Below are positions 11,001 to 21,998 of a DNA stretch of 64,000 bases, in pieces. Numbering within the stretch: position 1 is the first letter of the stretch; each line of letters starts with the position of its first letter. The position numbers were made by a program, and so were the translations under genes. Origin of the DNA: Halocafeteria seosinensis (taxonomy: Eukaryota > Sar > Bigyra > Bicosoecida); assembly GCA_001687465.1 (NCBI GenBank), contig LVLI01000023.1, forward strand, positions 1-64,000. Direction: 5' to 3'. The notes under the pieces were generated by a model, which was given only the letters and a program-made list of their open reading frames with translations, searched no databases and was not told the origin of the DNA.

Positions 11001-11095
11001 ACGCAGCACGCTATCGAGCATTGAATTCTCATTCGGAGAAGGAACAGTTGCGGAGGAGCAATCGACATCGTAAAGAATGGAAGAAGGCCTTCTAA
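8060..11095 (+). CDS. Kinesin-9 family motor (KIF9/KIF6 type)
   Basis: Ten exons: 8060-8281, 8351-8594, 8657-8706, 8786-8857, 8940-9117, 9186-9830, 9904-10031, 10096-10508, 10594-10800 and 10867-11095, giving 795 residues. The motor domain is N-terminal. It shows P-loop GQTGAGKTYSM, switch I NKASSRSHCVF, switch II VDLAGSERVS and the HINKSLSFLEQ and IPYRSSKLTHMLQDSLGG blocks. After the motor come ALRRELAMYDSLNGR and VSYTPLEDPE, close to the ELAMHD...YEPL signature of kinesin-9. Then follow a linker rich in Ser, Gln and Asn, and coiled coil. Kinesin-9 motors work in flagella at the central pair or axoneme in other organisms. An insertion of about 110 residues lies between the first beta strand (AFARLRPL) and the P-loop. 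The 69-nt first intron is stop-free in frame. The stop overlaps a convergent frame. Confidence 0.9.
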
Positions 11096-11681
11096 AGTAA
11101 GCGGACCCTGATACTGAACTCGCATTTGTTGGTTAAGTAGTATTTGACAGTCTTGCGAACGCGCAAAGGCGAGGAAGAAGAAGACGTTTCAAGAGTGAAT
11201 GTTGAGTACTTTTTTAGCGTCGTCCCGTCCCATTGGGCAAGCCCTTGGAGCAACTTGGAGAGGCGATGCTGCACCATGTGTAATTTGGCCGTACACCGAG
11301 TGAAAAGGAACCTTCTGTTGGATGTGCGTAAAGTGACTACGAATGAGTTCTTGGGCCCCGATAATGCAGATTGCTCAAGGACGTTTTCGTGCTGCCTTCT
11401 TTCGATCGTACGACGTACGCTTGGGTCTTTGATCGAGTAGCAAATGTCCTTGGGAAATTGTATTGATCGACAGACTTCTGGTACCTGAGAAACCACTTGA
11501 AGAAGTCTCCGGTGTGTGGTGTTAACCTGAGTGACGGATGAATGGAAGTAAAATCATCGGAACCCTTGGACACCCGTACGGAAAGTTCCGGCGGAATCCA
11601 GGCGTCCCATCTCGTGCAGAAGAATCTAAAACGGATCCCAATGAGCCTTATGCTGAGAGCTGGTATTGATGCGTGCGTCAT
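11092..11681 (-). CDS. Uncharacterised protein, 3' part of a gene; 5' end unresolved
   Basis: A terminal exon, 11526-11092 (145 codons), joins in phase to an upstream exon ending at 11580 through a 53-bp intron (GTACGG donor, CACTCAG acceptor). The upstream exon reads TRWDAWIPPELS, which faintly recalls the WDEW(I/V) core of chromo-barrel/Tudor-knot domains of MRG15/MSL3 proteins. The rest (SIQFPKDICYSIKD and a basic C terminus) does not match the MRG domain well. The stop codon overlaps the kinesin stop by a few bases on the other strand. I could not find a start codon or earlier exons, so the coding status rests on the splice-consistent frame and its position. Confidence 0.35.
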
Positions 11682-11689
11682 CGATTACT

Positions 11690-12117
11690 GTGTGTACGTT
11701 GTCAGATGGATTGAGCTATCGGTGCAAAGACCATGTGGAGGAAATATCACCGGATGCGCAGCAATGGCTGAGAACTCAGCCCAGTTACAAGTTCATGTAG
11801 GATCGAAGCCATTTTCACATGAAAATGAGTAGAAAGAATTAACAACGTGGTTCCGACAGTCTAAAAGCATTTACTTTATTACATTGTATTACGTTGCACC
11901 GCTAGTCCAGCTCCCTGAACCCGCGGGCCTTGCAAGCCCTTATGAACAACACTATTGCAGCCACGCCTCCAGAGTGAGTAGGAGGTAGGTGGAAAATTGT
12001 CTATACCCTTGGAGACAAGGATCTGAAGTCATAAGCATATCAGCCATACGCTTCGTCTAAACTCTCGTCTGAACTCACCATGGGAAACAGAAATAGAAGT
12101 CAGTTTGCCCCGGCGAT
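11690..12117. other. Intergenic tract, no gene seen
   Basis: Possible upstream exons of the preceding minus-strand gene should lie here, but no frame could be connected with confidence. The remainder is probably the 3' flank of the glutaredoxin gene. Confidence 0.4.
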
Positions 12118-12769
12118 TTAAAGTGCACCAGCTTTTTGAAGTTCTTTCCGTAGCGTTCCTTTCCGGTGCGCCTCTTCGGTCTCATTCCCACCTCCGATGG
12201 ATTTCCCATCTGCAAACATTGAACAGCGTAGTCAGTGATTCGTGTTTCTTCCTCAGTTAACTTTCTGAGGAAAAACGAGTGGCTCAGAAAAAAAATTCAT
12301 GGGAAATACTCACTGATAATCACATTCGGTACAGTTCTCTGTCCTGTCAACGCTTGCGCAGCTCCTTGGAGACCTCGACCATCGCTTCGTTGATCCTGCA
12401 TGAAGGCGACCCATCACCAAGAGAGAAGAACCGTATATGTGCCCGCCTCTCACTAAACATGGTTATGCTGTTTTGAGCACATACCAGCTCAATGTAATGA
12501 GGCGTGACATTGGAATAGAGACTAAATACCTGCACTCCTCATGTAAGAAATATACTTCAGCTTGAAGTTGCGACACCGGTTTCTCAGTATAATTCGGTCC
12601 GTAAATTCTCTACAGACAAGCAGCACACTTTGTATCTTACTCGTTTGGCTTTTGTGCAAAAGGGGCAGTAGGTCTTGGAGAGAACGAGCACCTTGTGGTC
12701 CTGAATGAGCTGCTTTAACTGCTCCATCTCTTCCTGTGAATATTCCATGGAACTACTTCCAGCTCCCAT
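12118..12769 (-). CDS. Dithiol glutaredoxin, probably N-myristoylated
   Basis: Four exons, 12769-12641, 12529-12485, 12395-12314 and 12209-12118, encode 115 residues. The active site is YCPFC (about residues 33-37), the classical dithiol motif. The glutathione-binding TVP motif appears as RTVPNVII and is followed by GKSIGGGNET, matching the GG..D/E region of the family. Length and exon order fit a single-domain glutaredoxin that reduces protein and glutathione disulfides using GSH. The protein begins MGAGSSSME. Gly2 followed by small residues and Ser6 fits an N-myristoylation signal, so the enzyme may be attached to membranes rather than free in the cytosol; this is inferred. Confidence 0.9.
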
Positions 12770-12838
12770 CTTTTTACACGTTCAGATAGACGTATGCGCG
12801 CAAGCGACTCAACTGGATTGAACGGATCAATATTTGCC

Positions 12839-12930
12839 AATATCAGCGGAGGAACGAACAATCCAAATAGAGTATGTCATTATGTATGTAGAAGGGAAAG
12901 GAATCGGGATCCCGCGATCTCCCGCCAGGA
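12839..12930. repeat. Dispersed repeat with GAATCGGGATCCCG core, copy 1
   Basis: TATCAGC, then CAATCCAAATAGA and GGAATCGGGATCCCG followed by GATCTCCCGC occur in the same order and spacing at 20206-20300. The GAATCGGGATCCCG core also appears alone near 33675. The copies are in the same orientation and about 70-80 percent alike over roughly 90 bp. The element type is unknown. Confidence 0.6.
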
Positions 12931-14889
12931 GATGAGTCAGGCGACCGCGACTTCAAGGGTATTCCTACTACCCATACATAACTTACAGTATTACAGATTG
13001 TGACACGATGACTCCATGTATATGTAGCAGAATACATGATGGACATTGAAAGAGAAAAATTTTGTCTGGTATGTACTCTGTGCTCCCCAAGTGTACTTTA
13101 TGGTTGAGCAGTGTTCCGGTAGTTGCGCAAATATCGGATTTGACAAAGAGGGGGAGGGGGGAACCCCCCAGTGTGGAAGGGTATGATTGCACGCATGGAG
13201 CTGTCGAAATGCACATGTGCGTGCACATGAGCTGGGAGGACCATTCATTGAACTTGCCCGGCGCAGGGACAAGACAGCAGCAAGTGTATTTTATGGTTGA
13301 GAATCGTTCATTGGGAAAGCATAAAGGAATCGCTTTTCGGATGAATTACAGTAGTCAGTCAAGGGATTTAGAAGGGGAGGCCAAGAACGCCTAGAGGGAC
13401 GTTCCCCACTGAATTGGGCAGTTCATCGCAAAAATTTTCATAATGCGTTCGTCTGGTACACCCGTACAATTAATTGTAGGAGCGGTGGTTTGAACAAGCC
13501 TTGACCCGTGACAAAGTGGAGTAGACGGTTAGATTCAGCTGTAGGGGCCATGGAGCGCAGCAGTTAGCCTTCTCAAAGTGTACGGAGTGGTATAAATACC
13601 AGCTTTGCTTGTTACGAAAGTTCTCCGACATAGCAACGCGAAAATCCCGATGAGTAGCCTCAGTCTACCATCACTTTGGAGGCGTGTCTCTTCCTTTGCG
13701 GGATACATCCCGTCACAAAACATTTTCGTTATACTCCTAGCTGGATGGAATATCGTGTCTTTTTGAAATATGTTCCTGTTGTAATATAGTGGCTATATTC
13801 GTTGTAGAGACCCATTGCGCCGGGCAGTGCATCGGCAGTACGGTGAATTCTATCTGGAGCGTCAGCAACGAATATAGGTGATAATCATAGTAAAGCATAC
13901 CTATGGTACAAGGAGCGAAACCATTAGTTGGCGTGATATGATAGGGTCGAGTTTATGTTCATGTTAGGAGAGGAAGGGTCTTCAATGTTACTGCGCCAGC
14001 AACGGAATCGATTGGGCTACAGCCAAAGCTCAAGCAATTTCCACGGCATTGTTACTATCCCAAAATTTCAACTGGAATTCCTTTTCCCAGGGCTGTATCG
14101 TTCAACGCTGGTTTCGCTGGTTTAGCTGACAACGTCATCGCTCTAGACAGGTCTCGTTAACTCAATAGCGTTATTTTGGGGAAGGACTGGGGACTCGCGC
14201 ATGGGAGACAGGGTAGAGATAGATACCCGTCGGCAAAACTGTAATCTTCATAAAAATTGAACTTCTGTAGGATCTTGGACGGCATGGATGAAATCTCTCG
14301 CATTGTTGCTTCGCAAGTATCGTCTAATAGCATCCTAATTGTGCAGTCCAGTGCCTCGCCAGTCAGCGCGGGCGAGTGAACAACGGACCTGTCGCGGACT
14401 AACACGGGTGGGCAGTACTGATTAGCGCTCCTCCTTAAATCATTCGGTCTTCTTTCTTCCCGTCTGGCTATACGTCCAATGCAGAGTACTTCGCGTCGTC
14501 GGTTGGAACTCGAGCCACTTAGTGACGTGGGTCAGAAAACCAGTTACACTTGTCTAATTGGATTCGCGGAAAGATGTTCATTGTTACCGTAATGTATGGA
14601 ATGTCTGTGGATGCCTTGAACTCGTGTACGTGGTCAATAATGTTCGCCTCTTTTCAAACAGCCCTTGCTGCACTTCCCCATCTTCGGCGTGTCATTGCGT
14701 GTGTGTGTATTAGTATTTGCTTGTACCTATTGCTCCGTGGAGTGCAAGATTCAAGCAGCGTTGGTGTGTTGGTGTACCTATATGACTTCTCTCATACACA
14801 TATATGCATCCTCGCACAAAACCAACCACGCCCAGTCTCCAGCACTTACCTACTATGGTTGAAGTGGCTGTTGGGATTTGAAATTTCAG
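12931..14889. other. Gene-poor tract
   Basis: Only isolated open frames are seen. The best is a minus-strand frame at 14405-14157 containing TMREISSMPSKILQKFNFYE, which could be one exon of an unrecognised gene, but no start or partner exon was found. The plus-strand frame at 13062-13394 has no features. Any 5' exons of the gene at 14890-15246 should lie in 14500-14889; the ATG at 14574 opens a hydrophobic, signal-like stretch but I could not join it in phase. Confidence 0.35.
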
Positions 14890-15246
14890 TACCTACGGTC
14901 ACCGTCAGCTTGACCTTCCGTTTGACCTATGTGTTAAATTCCTCTGGTAAAAAATTAAATCAACAAACGGCTACAGTCGGATTTACTGGTGCATGTAGAA
15001 GGGGATGCAGGTAAATCAGTGGAAATCGGTAGAAGAGTGCCTCTATCAGATATACCGCTAAAACAATCTGACGAGCTCGCTGTACAATTTACATACCGAA
15101 TTATCGAACGACGCAATCTATCCATATTTCCAGTCAGAACGTATAAGCCAAATCCTAATAGCAATCATTTAGCTGTAGCTTTTAGTAGTACTCGAACGGA
15201 ACATGTACATATATCCATGCATATGACGCCAGCCCAGGCTTCGTGA
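14890..15246 (+). CDS. 3' exons of an uncharacterised protein; 5' end unresolved
   Basis: Exon 14890-14946 joins exon 15011-15246 in phase through a 64-bp intron (CTCTG/GTAAAA ... GATGCAG). The joined reading contains LTYVLNSSGKSVEIGRRVPL and then SDIPLKQSDELAVQFTYRII, a smooth beta-rich sequence that neither exon gives alone, which supports the splice. The frame ends at a TGA whose last base is next to the stop codon of the convergent gene at 15247. The family was not recognised. Upstream exons, perhaps including a signal peptide, are expected before 14890. Confidence 0.4.
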
Positions 15247-15967
15247 CTAAGGATTGTAGCGGCCTGCGTTCCAGGCTCCTACGCGTCCTAAAATAGTGCG
15301 ATCTCCTGCGCCACGAGCAAATGCTTCTATGTTTATCTCTCTCCATTTGTCTGGGTCAGCGCTGACCCCACCCAAGACCCAATGGACAAACATGTACAAG
15401 CCAAAGTGCCCGACGGTCACAAAACACAGTGTAACAAAGCCTTTGCCAAAACCAATATCTGATGCCTGGATTAATCTCGAATCTAAAGTGAATGAGTAGA
15501 AATATACGATCGTATTTGGGTCCTTGGCAACGTTGCAAAGAATTATGACGCAAACGATCAAGAGTAGGCCTGCACCAATTTAGACCCAACAGTTATTATC
15601 GGCACTCTACGAATTGCTACATCAGGTACACTAACAGTGACGACTTACTTGTGATGGCACCTACTATGTCAGTGTATCCGGTGTTTCCGTACCTCCTAAA
15701 CCAGGATCGCCATCTCAGAGGTATTTCGCACATTTTTGCCACGTATCGAAGAAGAAGGGCGAGCCACATAGATCCCCAAATACACTGCATTGCGATCAAA
15801 CACTTTCTATAGACGTCAAGTTTGTTCGCCAAGTACGAAAACTCGGGATTTATGTTGTGAAGGGAGATAATAAAGTTGGATGATAGTCCCAGGCCGTTGA
15901 TGACGAAAATATTCCAGCCGGAAAGCATGAACCCTCCCGAAACGGCTAAATCCACGAGGCCCAACAT
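15247..15967 (-). CDS. Four-span small membrane protein
   Basis: Two exons, 15967-15649 and 15569-15247, with a 79-bp intron (GTAAGT donor, GGTGCAG acceptor) give 213 residues. Four hydrophobic segments are visible: around GGFMLSGWNIFVINGLGL, CLIAMQCIWGSMWLALLL, SLLLIVCVIILCNV and FVTLCFVTVGHFGLYMFV. The start is the first ATG after an acceptor-like TTTGCAG, so an upstream exon is possible. The spacing resembles tetraspan proteins, but no family signature such as CCG or the claudin W-GLW-C-C was found. It is convergent with, and directly abuts, the preceding plus-strand gene. Confidence 0.6.
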
Positions 15968-15974
15968 CACTGCA

Positions 15975-16630
15975 AACTAAACCAAACGCTGTTTACTCGA
16001 TAAAGCCGATGACAAAAATCCAGAACACAAAGCAAAAGACGAGCCGGTAGGCCATAAATAATACGCTCTCCTATGTGTACTACCGTGCTGTAAAGGACAG
16101 CAAGTTACAATGAAAGGGTTCCGCTCGCAGAGCGCCGTATCCAGAAGCATCCTCGGGAAATTCATGCAGTGTCGAAGGGACAAGACGTACTAATTATGCG
16201 CGCGTTATACTCCTCTGCTTTGGTCATCGTGGGCTTGCCCAGAAAGGGCTAGCATCCAGACGAGATCACCAAACCAGGCACAGCGCCCACGTTGTACACA
16301 CGGTGCATGTATTCTTTGACGCCGTCCATGCACGATCCGGCGGCAGTGAAACCAGAACCAGAGCTTTAATGCGTTCATGACATGGTGTAATCTTTGATCT
16401 AGGTAATACCACCAGACTGTGAACCACCTATGTAACGCTTCACACAACGAAGATTGAAGATCCCAGAAGACGCTTCGGTTTTCGAACCTTGGGTTTCGAG
16501 TGTTTTATTTGATGGAAGCGCGGTAAGCGGTAATGAAGAGAGACCTGCATACGCACATGTGAGTTCACTGGTATCGTGGTAGCTACTGAAGCCCCTCGCT
16601 GAATCCATAAACAGAACAGCTGGCAGCATT
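15975..16630. other. Divergent intergenic region
   Basis: This region lies between two divergently transcribed membrane-protein genes. It contains minus-strand open stretches with hydrophobic reading (for example FCFVFWIFVIGF near 16000) that might be an upstream exon of the four-span protein, but the phase does not fit. No other feature is seen. Confidence 0.35.
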
Positions 16631-19063
16631 ATGATTATGGAGACAGATACGAAGGATTCTTGCCCTTCCATGAATGGGGACAGCTCCAATACCTCCGCTC
16701 CTTTGCTCGATAAAAAGGCCGTCGATTCGGAGGAAGAAAACCCGCAGAATAGCGAGGAGCAGCAACAGGACACTGCTCGAAGCAGTACAAGATCTCCGAT
16801 GGCGCGTTGTTGGAGCTGTATCACAGAATTCTATAGCAGATGGGCTCCTTATTGGCACGTTGTCCAGAGGGCAATACTGCCATTGCTATTTGTGGCTTAC
16901 TACGCGACGTTGCTCAGCAGGGCAAAAACTATCACGGGGATCTTCGCCCTTTTGTTAAATGCACTGGAACTGGTAATCAGTGCAGTATGCTTAGTGCTTG
17001 TCTTTAGTGGAGAATTAGGAGGATCCCCGTACCAGCGATTACAATCTTATAACAATTTTTTCAATCAGGTATGTCTTGGCTCAAAAGTGCCGAGAAGTTA
17101 GAGATACAACCCCGTTTTTCCCCAATGCAGCATTTTGGGTTACGTATAGCAATTTTCCTCAAGACGGTGTTTTCGCTTCTAGTATCAGCAATTACAGTAG
17201 CCCCAACGCATCAAGAAGCGCCTCTCTCCTACAATATTGGATGGAAAGGGCAAATTCAGCTGCATGGACTGTTTTACACGCAATTGTTGTGGGTTCTACT
17301 CTCTGAGGTATGTTTCAGTTTGAATTAAGGATGTCTTTAACGTTCGCCCCTTTATGTCACGTTCGCGCCTTTATATCTTGAGATGAACGTTGACCTTCGA
17401 CGTTTGTGCCATGCAGAGCGCTGAAATTATGAGTGGGGATGTTTCTTTGTCAACGTTTGGCACTACCTCCCTAAATGACTACCATGACTATCCCTTTCTT
17501 GAGAAAGGAACGTTCCAGAACAGATTGGTATCAAAAGCATCCCCTGTGGGCATACTGGTGGGAATGTGTTCAGCCCTTTTGCTGCTTCCTCATGTCCAGT
17601 TGGAATATGAATTAACCCGATCTTCAACTCAAGGTGTATATCCGGCGATGTTGGGGGTCAATCGTGAATTTTCATTCGGAAAATCCCCTGAAAATAATTT
17701 TACCCAGAACAATCGAACGTTGCAACTCCGGAACATTAAGCTAACTAGCCATCTGCAGAGCCTTGGCGAGATAAGGATGAGTTCAAATCTGTCCACAGCC
17801 GACGATGTGTTGCTGCTTGACTTTATGGACCCAGCAGAAACGAGGAAGAAAAATAGCAGTTATGGCATTGTTCCTCTTATTTTCGGAAAGAGTGCAAAGA
17901 CTGCAAGTATTTTCGCAAGTTTCCCTGAACTTGGGAATTATTGCCCGGTATTTTGTCCTACGTTCATTTCCAAGACTATCATAAGTCTAGAGAACCGCAC
18001 TTTCACGGAAAACTATAAGAAACTATCTACTGTCGGTTTATTTTCGCTCCAGCAGACAGACTCGAAGAGCCCGTGCGGATACCGGGAAGCGAACTGCAAG
18101 TCAATTTTGAGAGACCCGGAGCAGGTATTTGCATCCTTCAATTATGCACCTCTTTTTAGATACGAAGACATCACTGGTCAATCTTCTGCCATTGAAAAGG
18201 CCAAGCTTAGTGGAATGATGACCTTAATGCAGGAGCATATGTATTCCAGCATGAGATACACTACCCTCACTTACGGAAAGGGGGTCAACAAAACATTGGG
18301 AGGAACATTTATCCTAAACGGAGCAACCAGTAGTCAACTCACGTTGTCCTCGACTGCGGCGAGCAATTTTGGGTTTTTTCTTGTAGCGATATGCTTCTTC
18401 GCCCTTCTGCACTCGCTGAGCATATGTTATACAGCCATCAAAACCAAAGAGGGAGAGGAACGTTCGAAAGAGGAGGAACACGAGGAACACGGTTTAGGTT
18501 TTGTAGCATTTGTATTTTCCCCATTTGAAATCCGGCAGCTATTCGAAAGAACGTTTTTTCTGCCAGTGGAGTTTGCGATGTTGGTGCGAAAAAACGACGA
18601 AGATGTGACTGAGGTGCCAACCGAAACGATGAGGGCACGGACCTTGAAAGGAGTTATCTTCGCTCTATGGATGATATTGGGAGGGTTTCTGACATTCTAC
18701 GGGTTGGAGGGTTTCTTCCAATACTCCGACTTCGCGAAATTTGTTCATGATTCCAAAGTTGGATATTCAACAAATCTAGGATACTCGAAGCACTTTTTCG
18801 CTACAGCTTCTGTCTGCAATGGAATTTATGGATGCCGGTACATTACATATTTTTTTATGTTACTGGCGATTGCGACGCTACTGGCGTTCCTCTGCGCCGT
18901 AATGCTCCCTATCACGGTGCATATACTTTCTATTGCCTCGGCTACCGTTGGAAAATGTTGCGGCAATACGGCTGCATGGTACAGTCAAAGTGATCCCCGC
19001 GGATGCCTGCGCAGATGGGGAGATTGGATTAATGCGAGCTATGCGACTGAGGGAGCCCGGTAG
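16631..19063 (+). CDS. Polytopic membrane glycoprotein of unknown family
   Basis: Exons 16631-17068, 17131-17307 and 17417-19063 encode 753 residues, and all introns are phase 0. The N-terminal 60 residues are acidic and Gln/Ser-rich. Hydrophobic segments follow at AILPLLFVAYYATLL, ALELVISAVCLVLVF, GLRIAIFLKTVFSLLV and GILVGMCSALLLLPHV. A polar loop of roughly 270 residues then carries several N-glycosylation sequons, such as NFT, NRT and NKT. Near the C terminus come further spans (FGFFLVAICFFALLHSL, GVIFALWMILGGFLTFY, YFFMLLAIATLLAFLCAVML). A large glycosylated loop between membrane bundles suggests a surface or endomembrane protein. No motif tied it to a known transporter or receptor. Confidence 0.75.
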
Positions 19064-20205
19064 CTTGCGCATCGGTCCAATTCCTCGAATGAGCTAGGTG
19101 GATATTAATTTTCTCTATGTGAGCAGTATATATATGCCATATATATATATATCTTCTTTGCGTCATGTTGTTCATGAGCTATGGGGCAATGAATGCAGCC
19201 CGACGCACCGAAAGCNGAATGCGTAAGACCCTTGTGTTGTTANAGTCACCAGCATGTACTAACGCACGCAGCGGGGATGCTTTGGAAGCGCTCTTATGCG
19301 AGGGGGCCGGTATTCGGTGTGCAGCCCGGGCGGGGTCGATGATGCGGTGGCCGTCACGGAACCCCTTCGACGGCACACACAGACAGCGACGAAGATGGAA
19401 CATCTCCGATGGAATCAGGATTCGAGAACAGCCGAAGAGCAAGCTACACGAATTATGCTAGTAGGTACCTACTTGACCAGCAGTGAGTCCTTCCATCAAT
19501 GATACTCTCTTTCTCTCTTCTACTCCATACCATGCTCACGATGTGTACAGTACTGGCTATTTGGTAGCTTGAATAGCGAAGCCGGAAGGACTACCAGTGT
19601 ATGGGTATTAATATGGTGGCAGTTTTGTTTCCACAAACTTTCCAGCTGGAATCGCCAAGCGAGGAAGTGCTGTCCCTACGGTCATGAAAGATAGTAAGTA
19701 AGTAGTGCTGCGACACTGCCGTTCTGGATGGAGCTTTAAGGTTCGCATAATGAATGGCATTCCAAAGTTACACTGTACTGCATGTCCCGCAACGCCAGTC
19801 ACATTCTGATACCAGTAGTTCTAAGCAGATCCAACGGAATGCCCCCTCTTTCGGAGGTATATGGATCTTCTTCTCATTCCCATTTCAAAGATTGAGTGCC
19901 CTGGGACCAGAAGACTGTTTTGATGGTACAGTGCTCCCGAGTCAAGGCGCAAGTTGGTTCACTAGTTCAAGAATCCCTCGCGCCCAATGCTTGAAAAGTT
20001 CAGAGGCTCTCTAGAACTTCATACTGTGGTGCATCTGGACGAAAGATTGCACTGTGTGGCCTGAATAGCTCCTCCAGACCGTGCTCCATCTCTTCCTGAA
20101 GTTCCAAGATCGGTACACACTGGGCACACGTATTTATACACATATTAGTAGATGCGTGTACGGAAGAAAATCAACTCAATAAATAAACAACAAGTATCAA
20201 TTATC
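19064..20205. other. Gene-poor tract with AT microsatellite and two ambiguous bases
   Basis: A (TA)n run lies at about 19128-19153. Undetermined bases occur at 19216 and 19243. A minus-strand frame at 19802-19608 has no recognisable domain. No gene is supported. Confidence 0.5.
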
Positions 20206-20300
20206 CATATCAGCATCAATCCAAATAGAAGACGTCTTCATGTGCTTAGGTAGGAGTGAAAAGGAATCGGGATCCCGAGATCCCGCAGTGGGGACGTCGC
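20206..20300. repeat. Dispersed repeat with GAATCGGGATCCCG core, copy 2
   Basis: It matches 12839-12930 in order and spacing (CAATCCAAATAGA ... GGAATCGGGATCCCG ... GATCCCGC). It ends about 130 bp before the start of the CULT-MRH gene and may overlap its promoter. Confidence 0.6.
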
Positions 20301-20431
20301 ACGCTGCTGAAAAGCGAGCACCCAGCACCAGTGTAGTAGAGTACAACCTGATGAAGGTATTGAAAGATACGAAACTTGTTTGATACTGTATGTATTGTTC
20401 TGCTCCCGGTAGTCCCACAGCTGCTGTGTGT

Positions 20432-21779
20432 ATGCATCGCAAGAAAATGAAATTCACAGTCAATATCTGCTGTATGCTGCTCGTGGGAGTCTTCATGGCG
20501 CAGCAAACGTCATCAGTCGAAGAAGAGGAGCCAAAGATGGAGGAGATGGAGCCCTCTTCTGCTCCTTATCGTGCTATTGACGCTACGGACGGTGAATATG
20601 GCAGCACCGAGTTCTTTTGTCGCCATTGTGGAGCGCCGATTGCGTACCCGGAGGACTATATGTGGGCCCCCAGTGGTGATATGGACACTTCCAAGCTGTC
20701 GTATGTGCAGAAACAGCCCCAATTAGGGTCTCAAGGAAGGCTGTTTGCGTTCAAAAATCCTGCTGGAATCGAGCATAGGGTGGCTTTGTTCCGTGCGGTG
20801 AGCAATGTTCGGGAAGATGCCGCCCCTCAATTCGCAGAAAGCTACTTTAAAAAGTATTCGTGGGTTCCAATCTTTTGCTCGTGTGGACGTCAAATGGGCT
20901 GGAAGTTCATTCACTTGGACGATACCCCGCCGGCAGCCGACTCCGACAGTAAAGCCTCCTCCGTGAGAAAAAAGGATGAGGACGCCGGAGGAAAGACGGG
21001 GACCTCGGCCACGTCTCAGATTCGGGTCGTCCCGTACCACTATGCCGAAGAGGAGGAGCGGTTGAAAAGCCTCAATCGAATATGTCTCACGCACCCCATG
21101 GGCTGGTGGAATGTGCGGTATTGTCACAAGGAGGAAGTCATCCAGTTCCATCGAGAACCGGATGGAACCGTGGATCCGAAATGGAGCTTGGGCAAGTATC
21201 GGGCTCAAGCCGTGGAGCGAACGTCGTTCAATAATGTCCCCCGAGGCTACTATTACAGCTACTTTTATACACAAGGGCAGGTAGGTGACATACAGTTAAT
21301 GGCTGGCAAAGAGGTTGTGCAATTCAAGCGAAATTCCGTTGTGTACTTGGCTCTATTTCACCAACGCAGATTTGCCATGAGACTAACAAAGGAAGGCAAA
21401 CCGAAGCTCAGTTTTTGTGTTGTCCCACGAGAAGCGTAAGTTTTGCGCAATCGTTTCTATGTACCACTTCTACTATGCCTATGCCAAAACGCGTATTTCA
21501 CTGGCATCTGTGCAGTCTGACGTGAAGCCGACGATTCTCAGTGTTCAGGAGCCTAGCGTTTGCAAATATGTTGTTCGCATTTGTGTTCCAGATTTATGTG
21601 AGAAGCCCGCTCCTTCTCCTACCCCCTCTCTCACGCAAGGTCGGCAAGTGTCGTCAGTGGAAAAGGACGGGCATGTATCATACTTCTATGGTGTTTGGTG
21701 GGACCAACTCATGGGTAACCGGGATCCTGAACTCCTGTGGATGGAAGATTTAGGATGGGTTAACACCATTCAAATTTAG
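20432..21779 (+). CDS. Secreted/ER protein with a CULT domain fused to an OS-9-like MRH lectin domain
   Basis: Exons 20432-21280, 21370-21435 and 21516-21779 encode about 392 residues; an earlier in-frame ATG is at 20390. A signal peptide follows MHRKKMKF (hydrophobic NICCMLLVGVFMA). The first domain is CULT, the thalidomide-binding fold of cereblon: FFCRHCGAPIAYPEDYM, FKNPAGIEHRVALFRAVSN, YSWVPIFCSCGRQMGWKF. The second is an MRH domain of the OS-9/XTP3-B type. It has the WW motif in GWWNVRYC and the four sugar-contact residues Q (VIQFH), R (GRQTEAQF), E (VQEPSVC) and Y (CKYVV), with the closing PDLC. The middle exon (ICHETNKGRQTE...) gives a proper MRH sequence only after the 89-bp intron is removed, which confirms the model. 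OS-9 proteins bind trimmed N-glycans of misfolded proteins in the ER. No KDEL-like end is seen. Confidence 0.85.
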
Positions 21780-21998
21780 TTTATTATTCTGATTGGTAAT
21801 TCCAATCTACCTCCCAAGGAGACGTATGCGCTATTATGCTTCAAATAATTGGCATTCCCACGTGGAGCGGGATAACTTGTTTTTCGTCATCTTTTTTTTA
21901 TCCTTGAGGAAACCCGTTCAACAGCACCACAGCTCAAGGCGCTGTGTCTGCCTTGTCGCTTCCGAAGGTTGAACGCGTCGAATTTATGCCCCGGATTC

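Noticed and set aside
19165-19461. Frame of 98 codons spanning the two ambiguous bases
   Set aside because: Composition is random, it has unknown residues, and the opposite strand is equally open.
21281-21439. Continuous frame through 21281-21369 ending at 21439 as the end of the CULT gene
   Set aside because: Removing the GTAGGT...CGCAG intron and the following intron gives a textbook MRH sequence with all four ligand residues; the continuous reading destroys it.
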